Positions 45,376-58,224 of a DNA stretch of 64,000 nucleotides are shown one piece after another; position 1 is the stretch's first letter; each line of letters begins with the position of its first letter. The position numbers and the translations under genes were made by a program. The notes below the pieces were generated by a model. The model was not told the origin of the DNA. It did not search any database and saw only the letters and a list, made by a program, of their open reading frames with translations. The stretch spans positions 62,001 to 126,000 of the forward strand of contig JAVLUZ010000745.1 of the NCBI GenBank assembly GCA_036768485.1, written 5' to 3'. This stretch comes from Mermis nigrescens. Taxonomy: Eukaryota > Nematoda > Enoplea > Mermithida > Mermithidae.

Positions 45376-46877
45376 TAGTCTGTTTTGTTTATTTGAGAGC
45401 TTTTTTAGAAATTTTTTGATGGCTATTGTATGCCCAACTAGGCGATTTACTGTAACTCAACAGAAAAAATGATTGGGGGGGCAGTGGCCGCCATTCTTTC
45501 ATAATATACTAAACCGACCATATAGACTCAATTCAAGCATATTAACAGTACTGTGACATACTACAGTAAGTGCGCTGAATAAAAATCTTGCAACAGGAAT
45601 CGACCTTATGTTGCTTCTGTAAAGCTTGTGTTGTGGTTTTACAGTAATATGTTTAATGTTAATATTACACAATGTGAATATGACAAATGCAGCTCTCCGA
45701 AAAGCAAATATTTAGTAAAAATGCAAACAAAGTTTGTGCACTATCATGGCATACACGCCTAGTGCATATTAAGCTATGCCTTTGTAACATTCTCTGACAG
45801 CTATTACTTTCATTAGTGCAAATTTTTATGCTCTTCCTTAATATGTATGTAATTTTCTGTAAATTTTTTTTTGAAAAAGATATAATTAAAAAACTACCAC
45901 AATGCATAAGAATAGGCACCTGTTGGACATTAAGCAAAAACAAGAGTAGATTTCACTTGTGTTAAACACATCAAGGGATGCATTTAAATAGCTGGAAAGG
46001 AATAAACCCCTTTATTTTCTTATTAGAACCTTATTTTCCCATCTTGAGTTTTTGTGATATCCCTGTAAATAGGCCAAATATTTCCTATTCGTTACTAAAG
46101 TCAAAATGAGGCTAGACAAAGTTTTGGACACATGGATAAGGTAGAACTGAAAAAAATGACACAAAACTGATTCATTATGCCTCTGGCATAGGACACAGTA
46201 AACGGAGGATTAAATAATAATGATTTGTACCCACAAGGAGTGGGCAGGGCCAGGTCAATAAGAATTTTCTATGTTTCCTTGAATTTTGCAATTAAAAGTT
46301 CTTAATGCTTGTAACATTATTCTGTAAAAAGTGCAATGCAATCTAAAGCTAAATATCTGATGACGCAAAAGCATTCTCATGCTCAGCAGTCATGCACCTT
46401 GAACTTAATTTCGCATTAAGAAATGAAGATAAGATCACCATCGCAAGAGTCATTCAGAATAATGCAAAAACTACTTAAATGAATGCATCTTTTAAAGTTG
46501 CGCACAAAGTAAGTTAAATAAATGAAGTTTTGCATAATGCATAACACATAACTACATAATGTGTGAAAGATATGCAAAACCATCCTTTACACTTTGATGA
46601 CAATCAAACATTCTACCACTACTCTAAGCGGAAGTTTTCGGAGATGTCTATAATGCTAGTCTATTGTGTTTAAAGGTCAATTTATGACAAGCCATCTCCA
46701 TGTTACATGATCTGCTGGAAGACGAGAATAAATTACGCCACGAGAAATTTTACAGAAAAACCCTTCCTTCCTATGCACAGTGATCTCTAAATAACCTACA
46801 GTAAGTAGGGAAAAGGGTTACTGTAGCTTTGGAAAAAGATTAGCTAAAAGAAGCTCTTGGATTGATGAAACAAACTA
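45376..46877. mobile_element. Long GTCTGTTTTG-end foldback element
   Basis: The left end TAGTCTGTTTTGTTTATTTG then GAGAGCTTTTTTAG is inverted at the right as CTAAAAGAAGCTCTTGG then ATTGATGAAACAAACTA. The right 90 bp also match, in reverse, the left end of the element at 60065 (shared TACAGTAACCC and TTACTGTAGGTT). The 1.5-kb interior has no supported gene. Confidence 0.5.
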
Positions 46878-47195
46878 CAGAGATCCATTGAACTTTGATT
46901 TGCAGCTACTCAAAGTTCGAATTAAGGATCTGTTGAACTTTGATTTGTCTTATCTAAGTTTGGCAAACTCCCATGTCAAAACGTCTGCTAGGACTTTGTC
47001 AAAGTTCTGTATAGAACCATTAGTTAATACAAGACGCCTATTTGAAATACTGCAGTCTATTTTATGCTCAATCTTCTTATACAAAGGGAAATTTATGAAT
47101 ACCTTATCCCTTATTTAGCAAAGCCTTTTTTATCTAACTTTAAAAATATGTAGGCTAGATCAATGACTTGGCAATAAATTAATGTAACATGCTAG

Positions 47196-47430
47196 TGTAA
47201 TGCTTCTCAACGTCAGACCATGCTTTCCATGTTCAATTATTGACACTGAGTGATAATTTGGGTTTTTATGTGTTAGTAGGTAACTAATTAAGTAGAACGA
47301 ACATGTTATTTCGAATAGTTGATGGGAATGATTCATTTCTGCATATAAATACTAGTGTTAATTCCAATTTAGGCTCTCTTTCTCTCTATTTCAATATTAT
47401 ATTTTTTCTATGTAACTCTGCCCGGTTACA
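47196..47430 (+). repeat. Element D 5' LTR
   Basis: Pairs with 59734-59960, sharing GCTTCTCAACGTCAGACC, TTAGTAGGTAACTAATTAAG and ATAAATACTAGTGTTAATTCC. A TATAAATACTAG box near 47342 is a possible core promoter. No convincing TGG primer site directly follows; the nearest TGG is about 15 bases in. Confidence 0.88.
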
Positions 47431-47998
47431 TTTGAGGGGCAATCTTGGAATCCTGCAGAGTCACAGGTTCCCTCTAGCTGGTAGAGATTGAGATGCCGAC
47501 GGTCAGAGAAAAATACTACATCATCAATAGCAAATTTTGTAATATTAGTTTGTTTTAAATCGCCCAGTTTGCTGACAGAGCCATAGACAGCTCCTTTAGA
47601 TACATATCACAAAATTTTAATATAGTTGACGAAGATGATGTAAGATTAGTTATGTATGCTTAATAACATCAAAATGTCGACTTTGAGGTTGATTTTTAAA
47701 TATCAACTTGAAAAAGCTTCATTACCTTTATTTTTCTTCCACTTTGTTTTTGAAATTTAAATTGCCCATGTTTATCGATTAACAATTGCAAAATTATTCA
47801 AATTTCCAACAAGATCAAATGCAAATCATGCTTAGCTATATTTTATTCTGCTTTTCTCTTGATATATGCTATATACTATATATTGTTACTACATTGCCTT
47901 GGGCCAAAAAGTTGGTGCACAAATGCTTTCTAAATGATTTTTTTAACGTATTGTGGGTTGCAGTAGCACAAAGCCTGGAGGCCTACTCAAAAGATTAC

Positions 47999-48264
47999 CA
48001 CACCTGGGTGTGGGGGGGAGTTTGGGGGGTATGCACCCCCACGACTACCACCCCCCCTCAGGAAATCAAAATACCCCCCCAGAATTCAATTTTTGAAATT
48101 TTTTTTTGTTTTTTTCACAATTTTTTGATGCCAATGGATAGTGCTTGATGAGAAACGTCAAAAAATGGTGTTTTTATCGCCATACCACCATTTTTAAGGC
48201 CATTTTTCGACCTTCAAAAAAATCTTTTCCCCCTCCCCCAGAATTTTCTTGCTGCCCATGTATG
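47999..48264 (+). mobile_element. hAT-like MITE, in element D leader
   Basis: Perfect 8-bp duplication AAGATTAC at 47991-47998 and 48265-48272. Starts CACACCTGGGTGTGGG and ends GCCCATGTATG. The rest of the leader (47431-49038) has no supported gene. Confidence 0.92.
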
Positions 48265-49038
48265 AAGATTACCTGATAAACTAATTTAATATTATATTTT
48301 ATAAAATTATAGATTTAGAAATGCGCCAATGCTATGCATGTGTATTCCACCCTAAATTTTTGTAGTCATTTTGTTACTTGTCGGCAAGACACTACAAAAA
48401 GCCTAAGCTAGGGTGGAATTTTTGTAGAAATTGTAAATGTTTACCTGTCATTCGCTGCTTTGGGCGTAAGGTTATTAGGGAATGTGTTGGTGTAAAATCA
48501 TGAAAGACAAAGGCGCCTTTCAATGTTTCTGTGATTTGGGAGCTCCACTTTTTGTTCAAAAAGTTTGTACCCCGAGAGAAAAAGGTCACAGAATTCTCCG
48601 GTTGTCTCAACTAAAACTGTGTATCCTATACATATATATGTATTTGAATGTTTGTTGACATGATTGCAGCTGTGCTCAGAGGTGCCGTAGTAGTCTAAAG
48701 TAACATGAACAGCGTTTGAAATGCCTCATCACAAGGTAATCCACACATACGGAGTTTGGCCTCGCAAAATATATTCAAAGATTATCCTCGTAAACCATAT
48801 TCAGAGTGTGGGTTTACAGAACACGACCTTAACAGAATTGCAGCTCCGCAACCTATGTGACTAACATGCATATTTTCCTTTGCATTTATGTTTTTATTTT
48901 TTGGGCGTGGCCCTTGTGCATATAATGGCAGAAATTATATTGCTAATTTTTTTAGCTAATATTGATTATTGTCTACTGTAAATTCTAAAAACTACGAGTA
49001 AATAGAGAACTATTTCATTCAGATTGTAGTTTAAAAAT

Positions 49039-49930
49039 ATGAGTTTTGTATCTCGTGGTAATGCTCTAGAAAGACTTTCAGATGAGGTAGATAGGCTTAC
49101 TTCATTAACCAGATGGCAACAGCAACAAATTGAGGGTTTACAACCACCACCCGCATTAGATCTCATTCCTTTTGGGACTCGGGATCATGTTTCCATTGGA
49201 GAATCTTATCATGGGCGGGCGGATGAAAATCTTGATTGGTAGACTGAACATTTTGGTAGGATAGCATTAGTTATCAGGTGGGATGATGCTAAAAAAACGT
49301 TCACTGTTACCAACTTACTTACGTGATTTTGCTGAAATAGCAAATGCTAAAAAAAAAACGTTTGCTTTGCCAACTTACTTACATGATTTTGCTGAAATAA
49401 CTTATGAGTCCATTTTGGCGCCAGAGCGTCAAAATTTAACATGATGAACTTGTAGCACGTTTGAGAGAGCGTTTTGTACCTCAAGAAACCACAGAATTAA
49501 AAGTACTACAATTGCATACTCGGCGTCAAGGTCTCAGGGAACCTGTAACTAAATATGCTCTAGACATACAGCATTTAGCCATTCAGACATACCTTAATGT
49601 AGAAGTTGATAATTTGGACACTCTCACTAGAAGGTTTTTTGTTGATGGACTTAATTCCAATTTATGGTGGTTTGTTTCAGACAGGAAACCCACAACATTT
49701 CTGGAGGCTGAGATGCTAGCTTGACAAGCTGAAACCCAACTGCACTTGGAGGCTGAATGGCAACCAAGTAATTTACTTGCTTCAGGTAAGTGGCAGATGA
49801 CGACGGAAAAACCAATGAATAAACAGACAAAGACATTTGGGCGACAGTTCATAATGCCACCATCAAACCCATAGTTCTGTCAGCCCCAGCAAATTCAATG
49901 CTTTTGTTGTGGGCACTTGGATACATAACC
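49039..49930 (+). pseudogene. Element D gag remnant
   Basis: The frame 49039-49239 starts MSFVSRGNALERLSDEV and a second, 49461-49724, has LRERFVPQ, LHTRRQGLREPVTKYALDIQ and RFFVDGLNSNLWWFV, the capsid-like part of a Ty3 gag. Between them a segment of about 60 bp is tandemly duplicated (TTACTTACGTGATTTTGCTG near 49315 and again near 49374), which breaks the frame. A knuckle relic, CFCCGHLDT, lies near 49898. Confidence 0.65.
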
Positions 49931-50073
49931 TGAGAGTGCGCTTAGTCACCCAATAATTTTGAAGGAACAACATTTGCTCGGACCCTGGGTTCTAGGTTGG
50001 GGACGTCCATAGTGCAAACAGGACCACAATAGAGGCCAATGGGGTACATGGGATCTCAATCACATGTGGTAAG

Positions 50074-50347
50074 CACACATGGGCGTGGGGGGGGGGGTTT
50101 GGGGGTATGCACCCCCCAGAAGTTGAAATACCCCTCCCCCAGAAATCAAAATACCCCCCCCAGAAAATTTTTTTTTGCTTTTTAGCAATTTTTTGATGCC
50201 ATTGGATAGAGCTTGATGAGAAACGTCGAAAAATGGTGTTTTTGCCATATGACCACTTTTAAGACCATTTTTTGACCTTTAAAAATTTTTTCACCTTCCC
50301 CCCAGAAATTTTTCACCCCCCCCAAATTTCAGTGCTGCCCACCTATG
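50074..50347 (+). mobile_element. hAT-like MITE (variant), in element D
   Basis: Perfect 8-bp duplication GTGGTAAG at 50066-50073 and 50348-50355. Starts CACACATGGGCGTG and ends GTGCTGCCCACCTATG (variant subfamily). Confidence 0.92.
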
Positions 50348-51229
50348 GTGGTAAGTCCTCAGGGGCCAGGACGGTCACCACCATGGGCCACCCAAAGTTT
50401 TGATCGAACTTATGCTGTACAACAACCTAATTTGACCCTGGATCCAGAGATGTCCGCAGCTGTGGAACAGATGGGTAATTAAGCCTTACATGATATAATT
50501 TGTGCTGTACAAATTAAAAATCCACAAAATCTCTCCACAATTTTTAATGAAATCACATTAAACCAGAAGAGCAATAACAAAATTTTGCACAGTTCTTCTA
50601 TAGAATAGAATACTTTATTTAATTTGCAGAAATTTTGGCAATATATAACAAAATGTTCCAAAATGGCAAAAATGTCGATTTATATCACATTAACATTTTT
50701 GTTTCAATTATCTATTTTGTACTACTTCATTTTTCCGACATTCGGCGTTCAAGCTTATCATTTATGTGAACCACATACTACTGGAATTCATTTTTCTTTA
50801 CCTATCAAATTAAATTGTAATCCACCTTCATTGGAAAATGATGTAAAAACTTTTACTGCAAATTTGTGGACACCAAATCTGGGTGTTCTCTTAATTCCTG
50901 CTTTTAAGTGTACTGCTTTTACACATACTGTTTTACAAATACTGGATTTTTAGGATCCCGAAGGATTGTGCAAGAATCCTAGGAATTTTACAAAATAAGT
51001 CAGCATAGATGTTTCACGAATGATTAGCACAAATTAGTTTCAAGGGATTTACTTATATCAAGCAGAACCTAACATCTGGCAATGTAATCAGACTTTAAAT
51101 GTTAACTATAAATATTGTTATAAAGATATTTGTAGTAATGTTGATAACGCAATGGTTCAGAAAGGACAGATAGCAACTTATGATGATTATCATATGAGTT
51201 CAAATTTAGGAGACATAACTGCTTGTAAG

Positions 51230-51757
51230 CGCCATGGGCAGCAAGAAAATTCTGAAGGGGTCCGCAAAGATTTTGAAGGTCAAAAATAGCGCTTAAAAAT
51301 AGTGGTATGGCGATAAAAACACAATTTTTTGACGTTTCTCATCAAGCACTATCCATTGGCATCAAAAAATTGCAAAACAAATGGAAAAAAATTTCAAAAA
51401 TTGAATTCTGGAGGTATTTTGATATCTGGGGGTATTTTGGTTTCTGGGTGGGTGCATACCACACATGGGCGTGGGGGGGGGGGGTTTGGGGGCTATGCAC
51501 CCCCAAGTTGAAATACCCCCAGAAATCAAAATATCCCCCAGAAAATTTTTTGCTTTTTCAGCAATTTTTTGATGCCATTAGATAGAGCCTGATGAGAAAC
51601 GTCGAAAAATGGTGTTTTTGCCATACAACCACTTTTAAGACCTTTTTTTGACCTTAAAAAATTTTTCAACCCCCCCCCCCAGAAATTTTTCACCCCCCAG
51701 AATTTTGGTGCTGCCCACCTATGGTGCATACCCCCCAAACCCCCACACCCAGGTGCG
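51230..51757 (-). mobile_element. hAT-like MITE (outer) carrying an inner MITE
   Basis: Reverse-oriented copy starting CGCCATGGGCAGC and ending CACCCAGGTGCG, with the perfect 8-bp duplication CTTGTAAG at 51222-51229 and 51758-51765. The inner copy at 51460-51723 is inserted in it. Confidence 0.9.
51460..51723 (+). mobile_element. hAT-like MITE (inner, variant), nested
   Basis: Perfect 8-bp duplication GTGCATAC at 51452-51459 and 51724-51731, within the outer copy. It belongs to the variant subfamily (AAGTTGAAATACC, GGTGCTGCCCACC). Confidence 0.92.
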
Positions 51758-52961
51758 CTTGTAAGCCCCTAACAGGGTGGTGCAATCTAGAGGACGGTAC
51801 CCTAATATGGGAGCCTACTCAGATTAAAGCCCCATGCCCATTTATAACTAATGGTTATAATTATAAAATCCAACGATCAGGTTTTTATCATACTACAAGG
51901 TTTTGCAAGAAGCTTTCACCACAATAAAGCTTCTTCCAAACCCTAAACACTTTTGTATTCCTAATTTTGTTGTACACACAGATCAGGGGACTCTCATCCA
52001 AGCTTTTGATAGCAATAGTTACACAAAGCCTATCCCACAACTACTAAAACTAAAACACAAATAGCTAAAAATAGCTCAGAAGTACTAAAAAGCTTACATT
52101 TAACTTCTGGGATTTCAACTTGTGGGAATTCAACGCCAGAAATACAATATTTAGAACAGCAAATTAATCAATGGGAAACTCTTCATTTTTTACAAATTTG
52201 GACACAACTTTGCAAGTCAGCTGATTTATAATTACAAATTGTTTATCAATTTTTACATTTGGACGCCACTCTTGCTGCTTGCCTTTGGACACTAAGAAAT
52301 GACTAGGGTGCTTCCTTAGTGGGAGAAGTTCTCCTGATCTGGTCCTGTGTTCGAATTCAACCGGATGTGATCTTTTACAATTATTGAATCAAAGATGAAT
52401 GCTACTCACTTTTACTATGGTGGTTAATGAAAATCTTTATTTTATACTACCTGGAACTGAAGACATTGTAACTTATTCTCCAAAAATTCCTTGTCACCAA
52501 ACTCCCTCAGGTGTTCACTTTGACCCTTTATCAAAACATTGGGTCATTGCAAAAGTGACCATTGATGTAAAACCACTCATACATCAAAAATTTAATGTCT
52601 CAATTCCAAATTTTAAAAGATTACTGATTATTTTGATCCAGTTTATCTACATAAATAAAATGGTCAATTTCCACCTTTTCAAACTTCTTTAAGAATTAGC
52701 AACTTTGAAAAATTGGAGAATAAAACAACAAATGGAACAGCTTATTACTTTTACATCTACTTTGCATGCAAACCCAGCTCAATTTTGATAAGCTTTAAAA
52801 GACATTGAAAATGGAGTAAAGGATGTAAATGGGTTAACAATTACTTATCTGCAAACTGCTGTAAGTGGCCTTTTTCAAACAGTGGGCATGTTTTCTCTCC
52901 CTTAACAGAATTTTGGCACTTTTTGACTAATACCCTGTTTTGGATTTTGCTTACTATAGGC

Positions 52962-53090
<129 letters not shown>

Positions 53091-53404
53091 TATTTAGGGA
53101 TTAGGTTTGGATGGTGCTGCTTATGGTGTCAGTGGGGATGTGGTTGCTGTGCCATGTGCTGTAATTGGTTCGGGTCACTTTGCCCAAGATTTCTTAATTT
53201 TTGGGCAATATCTGTGCAAATAATCGATTGAGAAGAAGGATCAATTCTTTTTCTTGAACCCCTTCCACATGGCACAGTATTGCAGACCAGCTTTACAAGA
53301 TACGCAAGAAACCCTGATCCTTTGCAGAGCAAGTCCTTCACAAACTCCAATTTATGCTATAGATGATGGCATATCTATTAAAAGTGCCCTTGTCCACTTA
53401 TTCA

Positions 53405-53800
53405 CGTCAAATTTCCAAATGGACGTTGTATACAAGCTCTTGTAGATAGTGGTTCCACTGTGTCTATTATTAACCATGCTATTTTACAGGAGCTAGGAAT
53501 CTGAGAGGCAATGAAGCCCAATTTGGCTGTAAATGCAACTTCTATCACGAATCATGCTTTTAAAACTTTGGGCGAGACCATGGTAATATCCAAATTTAAG
53601 CCCAATGCCTCCCAATTTCTTATATAGTCATGATTGACAGCCCATACCCCATGGTTTAGGTTATGATGTGATTCAATTACTTTGTGGTAAATTAGTCCGA
53701 GTTCTCATAGAACATCATGCTAAGTATATACAATGTGGGAGCAATGTCCCTTTTCCTCTATTAGATGCTGTAAAGCCTATAAATTCTATTTCTGCACTTG
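53405..53800 (+). pseudogene. Element D aspartic protease remnant
   Basis: Reads QALVDSGSTVSIINHAILQELG near 53430-53500, the retropepsin active-site loop, then a YPMVLGYDVIQLL-like second motif near 53645-53690. It sits between the glycoprotein anchor and RT. The Penelope-like fragment is inserted at its 3' side. Confidence 0.65.
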
Positions 53801-54225
53801 TTTCAATTAAAGACAACATTATAATATCTTCAACAACTATTTCTTTGGTTTAAATACAATCTGATTTACGCAGCAGAATTCTAAAGGTTATATCTGCATT
53901 TTACCCTCAGATTAGAGTAAGGTTTGTTTACAAACCTGTTATGTGTATCAGCCAGTTTTTCAAGAACAAGGATGCTGTACCTGCTAAGCTACTCTCAAAT
54001 TTAGTATATAAGTATACGTGTTCTAGCTGTATGGCTAGTTACATCAGTGAAACTCGCCAACATTTTGGGAGTAGAAAGGCAGAGCATACTGGCATCTCAT
54101 TTGCTACAGGAAAGCCAATTCAGGGCGATAGTTTATCTGCTATTCACAAACATATCTCAAATAGCAATCATCCAATTACATCAGATTGCTTCAATGTTAT
54201 CCGATCGAGACGTCATGCTGGGTAT
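53800..54225 (+). pseudogene. Penelope-like GIY-YIG endonuclease fragment
   Basis: The frame from 53941 reads LVYKYTCSSCMASYISETR with FGSRKAEHTG and ISNSNHPITSDCFNVI, the GIY-YIG-type endonuclease end found on Penelope-like elements. Only this C-terminal part is present; RT is absent. On both sides lies a near-identical segment of about 60 bp (53724-53790 and about 54222-54285, containing CAATGTGGGAG and TTAGATGCTGTAAAGCCTATA), which looks like a long target duplication. Confidence 0.6.
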
Positions 54226-54299
54226 ACACAATGTGGGAGAAATGTCCCTGTTCCTCTGTTAGATGCTGTAAAGCCTATAACTTTCATTTATACGTTCAC

Positions 54300-55860
54300 G
54301 ACTCAAACTGTTCAGCTATTCCTATCAGTAATTATTCTAAACAACCAATAAAATTATATAAAAACGTTAACATTGCCTCTGTTTCTACTATTCCTAAACC
54401 AGCAAAGGAGGCAGAAATTAAAAATTTTCAAATTATGGCTCGAGAAAAGTTGAGCCATATTTTAGATCCTAACGTTTTTAATGCATTTCTGGAATTTTTG
54501 GAACAAAATATGAACATTTTTGGTGTAAAATCAACCCCTTGGGAAAAGTTCTCTTGTCAAACATAGGATTAATACAGGTGAAACCAGGCCCATTTCTCAA
54601 CCGCCCTATCGAGTTACCCTATGCAAAAAAGACAAGCAGTCAAAAGAACATGTTGCAAAAATGTTAGATGAAGGTATAATTTGTCCTTCACGGAGTCCAT
54701 GGGCTGCTCCCATTGTTTTGATAGATAAAAAAGACAGAAATAAAAGATTTTTGTGTTGAATACCAAAAATTGAATGAATTTACTGTGAAAGATGCATCTC
54801 CATTGCTTACATTAATAGATGATAAGTTTAGTCAATTACAAGGATCTAGCATTTTCACTAGGTTAGATTTTGGGCAAGGTTATCATCAAATTGAACTTTT
54901 AATGGAAAATGATAAAAGAAAAGACTGCATTTAATTCATTTCTCGGACTTTTTGAATTTATTGTCATGCCATTTGATTTATGTAATGGCCCAGCTACTTT
55001 CAGAGAACCAAGGAACAGGTCTTGCAAAATTAGAATTGGCAAAATTGTTTTGTCTATCTTGATGATATTCTAGTCTGTAGCTCTGATTTCAAAAATCATC
55101 TGAAACAGCTGCAGAAAATTTTTGATTCGCTTGACCTGGGCTGGATTGACATTTAAACTCAAGAAATGTGAGTTATGACTCAAGGAAGTAAGTTATTAGG
55201 GACATAATATAGATAAAGATGGATTTATAGTTAAACCAGTCAAGGTAGGAGCCCTAGTAAACATGCCCGCTCCTCAGTCTATTACTGAGGTACGCATGAT
55301 TTCCCTGGTTTAACCAATTATCGTAGATTTATCAGTCGATTTGCTGACAAAACATATGCTATAAACAAACTTCTTTGTAAAAGAACAGAATTCAAATGGA
55401 CTGAAAGTATCCGGCTAATTTTCAGCCAAATCAAAGCATGATCTGATAAATACTATAACTTAAGCGTTTCCTGATTTTACGCAACTTTTTTATTATTCAA
55501 ACACGATGCGAGTGGTATTGGCATAGGAGGTGTATTAGCTCAAAAACATGGGGAACAAGAACACCCTATAGCATTTGTTTCTAGAACCCTAACTAAATAA
55601 GAATAAAATTATAGTACAATTGAATAAAAAGCTCTGGCAATTATTTGGACCATAAGACAATTTAGACCTTATTTATATGGCCATCATTTTACACTTTTTA
55701 CGGACCATGCCCTTATTAAACTTTTGAAACTTTATTATGCCTCACCCTCTTGTTTGGTCTAATGGATTCTGTCTCTTCAGGAGTATGATTATGATGTCGT
55801 ATTTTGAAAAGGGAAGGAAATTAGGAATGCAGATGCCCTATCCCATTTTCCTTCAGAAAA
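54300..55860 (+). pseudogene. Element D RT-RNase H remnant
   Basis: RT blocks in shifting frames: SMGCSHCFD-type start near 54695 (WAAPIVLID in the adjacent frame), KTAFNSFLGLFEFIVMPFDL (about 54920-54980), a YLDDIL-type box near 55055-55070 in another frame, and LTFKLKKCEL near 55145. RNase H follows, with DASGIGIGGVLAQ (about 55505-55545), HPIAFVSRTL and FTDHALIKLL (about 55700-55725). At least ten stops or frame changes are visible. Confidence 0.7.
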
Positions 55861-56099
55861 TTCTCTCAATAATTTTGCAAAAATGTCAACTCTCTCCATT
55901 TGCACGATTAGAATTGCCTCAAGGAATTTTTGAAATTATGCAAAGAAAAGACGTATTTCTTGGTCAATTCATAGATTGTTGCATAACCGTCAAATGACTC
56001 AAAGAATTTCAGGGGAAACAATTAAATGCAGCTGAAAATTTTATTATAGATCAAGGGAATATTAAAATATCAGCAAAATAATAATACTGAACCAATTTT

Positions 56100-57013
56100 G
56101 GTTATACCTAGGAGGTTGGTCCCCACAATCCTTATTACCCTACATGATAACACAATTTCTGGACACTTGGCCTTTGACTGGACTCTTCAAAACGGCAAAG
56201 AAAGGTTCTTTTAGCCGGGCATGCTTGCCTTCAAATATGGCATCACTGCCAAAAGTGTTTAGTATGTCAGCATTATTGGCCTACAACCCAACAGTTATCA
56301 ATACAGCCGATGAAATCCATTCCTTCAGCAGCAGCAATGGAATCTTGGGTTATGGATACTATGGGACCACTCCCTATGGTTTTAAATAAAGCTCATACTG
56401 TTTGAAGTTTTTAATGATCGTTCAACAAAATGGGCTGGAAACTGTAGCCATTTCTGATTTAGGAGCTACTACAGTTGCAGAAAATTTTGTGGACAAAATT
56501 ATTCTAAGATTTCAGGCCCCAAGGGTTGTTCAGTCAGATAGATTGTTAGTGGTTTTGTGGCTGCAACTTTTCAGGAAATTTTGTTGGTTGTTTTGAGGTC
56601 CGACATATCCACCTCAGCTTAGCGTACTCATCCACAGACAAATGGACTGGTTAAAAGGTTCAACCGGACACTTAGAACCATGCTGGCCACTACAGTTCAA
56701 GGAGACCACAAAAATGACTGGGATTGTCATCTTCCGGCTGTGACTTTTGCTAACAACACTGCCCATTGAGCAAGCATTAGATACACCCAAGATGCATGAC
56801 AAAAATCCACCAGCAACACCTATGATTAGGGAAATCCATACTAAATTGTGAATAGCTTGAGGACTGGCTGTTGAAGCTGCCCGCCATGCTCAGACACTGC
56901 AACAAGGCCATTATAATCAGCAGAACAGGGTTGGAAGTGAGCCACCCTATAAGGTGGGTCAATTGGTGTTATATAAGAATGCCCATTTTAATAATAGAAT
57001 TTCAAAAACGTTG
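56100..57013 (+). pseudogene. Element D integrase remnant
   Basis: LHDNTISGHLAF (zinc-finger side) lies near 56140-56175. NDRSTKWAGN and the DDE middle part lie at about 56410-56540. HPQTNGLVKRFNRTLRTML, with the catalytic Glu position changed to Lys in GLVKRF, is near 56630-56690. A C-terminal segment (RISKTLAWA) stops at the hAT-type insertion at 57022. Multiple stops occur. Confidence 0.65.
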
Positions 57014-57471
57014 GCTTGGGCTAGCGTTGTTAAAAAAAAGTTAACTAATGGTCAACTAATGCGCTTAGTTAACTAGGCTTTTTGGGCGTAGTTAATCACA
57101 CTAACTAATAACTAGCTCCGAAAGTGTAAGTGGTGTGATTAATCAATAACCTTTAGTTATTTTGGTTAGTTAATTTAGTTAGTAACAAAGTCCATTTTTT
57201 GACACATAGTCGTAAATGTATGTTGATTACTGTAGAGCAACAACAGACAATTTTTATTTTAGCATGCCTGTGTGCTAGTAATGAAACCAGCAAATGCCTG
57301 CTGTGCAACTAGTGGAAAGTGATCAGCCTTCATCAGTGCTCGTGATCCGCAATTAATTGAGTGCAACCACGACACTGAACTTGTACGGGATCCATCTCTT
57401 ACTATATTAACAATATTGTCTTGTAAAAGTGCTTCATCTTTGAGCAATCATCCATCAAAACCACCCACCAC

Positions 57472-57745
57472 CATAGGTAGGCAGGACCAGAATTCTGGGG
57501 GGTGAAAAGAATTTGTTGGGGGGATGAAAAAAATTTTTAAAGGTCAAAAAAAAGGTCTTAAAAGTGGTCGTATGGCAAAAAAACACCATTTTTCGACGTT
57601 TCTCATCAAGTTCTATCCAATGGCATCAAAAATTGCTTAAAAAGCAAAAAAAATTTTTTTTCTGGGGGGGTATTTTGATTTTTGGGGAGGGGGTATTTCA
57701 CCTTCTGGGGTGTGTACCCCCCAAACCCCCCACCCCATTGATGTG
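57472..57745 (-). mobile_element. hAT-like MITE
   Basis: Reverse orientation (CATAGGTAGGCAGG...CATTGATGTG). Perfect 8-bp duplication CCCACCAC at 57464-57471 and 57746-57753. Confidence 0.9.
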
Positions 57746-57962
57746 CCCACCACCTCTGCCATTCATTACGATATTTCAAGTTACAATGCTGTGAGTGACA
57801 AAGTTCTTGTAAAAATTACCGAGTATTCATAATTTACCTGCAGGGATATTCCTTACTGGCCGTATTGTATGTGCACTTAATTAATCTTAGCTCTCACATT
57901 TTTGTAGTCCCAGCACAAAAATAGTGTAGACTTATACATATGAATTAATAGGTACAGTAGAC

Positions 57963-58224
57963 CATATGTGGGCAGCAAGAGAAATTCTGGGGGGGGTGCA
58001 AGATTTTTGAATGTCAAAAAATGGCCTTATAAATGGATTGGTATGGCAAAAGAACACCATTTTTCGGCGTTTTCTTATTGAGCACTGTCCATTGGCATAA
58101 AAAAATAGCGAGAAAAACAAAAAATATTTTCAAAAAATTAAATTTTGGGAGGTATTTTGATTTCTGGGGGAGGGTATTTTGGTTCCTGGAGGGTGCATAC
58201 CCACAAACCCCCGCCACTGCCAAG
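57963..58224 (-). mobile_element. hAT-like MITE with altered end
   Basis: Starts CATATGTGGGCAGC; the far end reads CCGCCACTGCCAAG instead of CGCCCAGGTGTG. Even so the 8-bp duplication CAGTAGAC is perfect (57955-57962, 58225-58232). Confidence 0.85.

Larger units (their letters stand above)
50624..52920 (+). pseudogene. Element D envelope-like glycoprotein remnant
   Basis: The frame 50624-50953 has a hydrophobic signal-anchor-like stretch (YITLTFLFQLSILYYFIF) followed by CEPHTTGIHFSLP and a later CTAFTHTVLQ. Further blocks in broken frames: Cys-containing text near 51830-51900, a DATLAACLWTLRND-like block near 52262-52305, NENLYFILPGTEDI (about 52430-52475), and a TFTSTLHANPAQF-like region with a T..LQTAVSGLFQT helix near 52745-52880. 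A second hydrophobic segment (TLFWILLTIGII) precedes the (TA)n tract at 52962. The order matches A, B and C. Confidence 0.6.

Noticed and set aside
57564..57794. Many short frames with [16 protein letters not shown] or [15 protein letters not shown] text
   Set aside because: These are translations of the hAT-like MITE in either orientation and recur with each copy.
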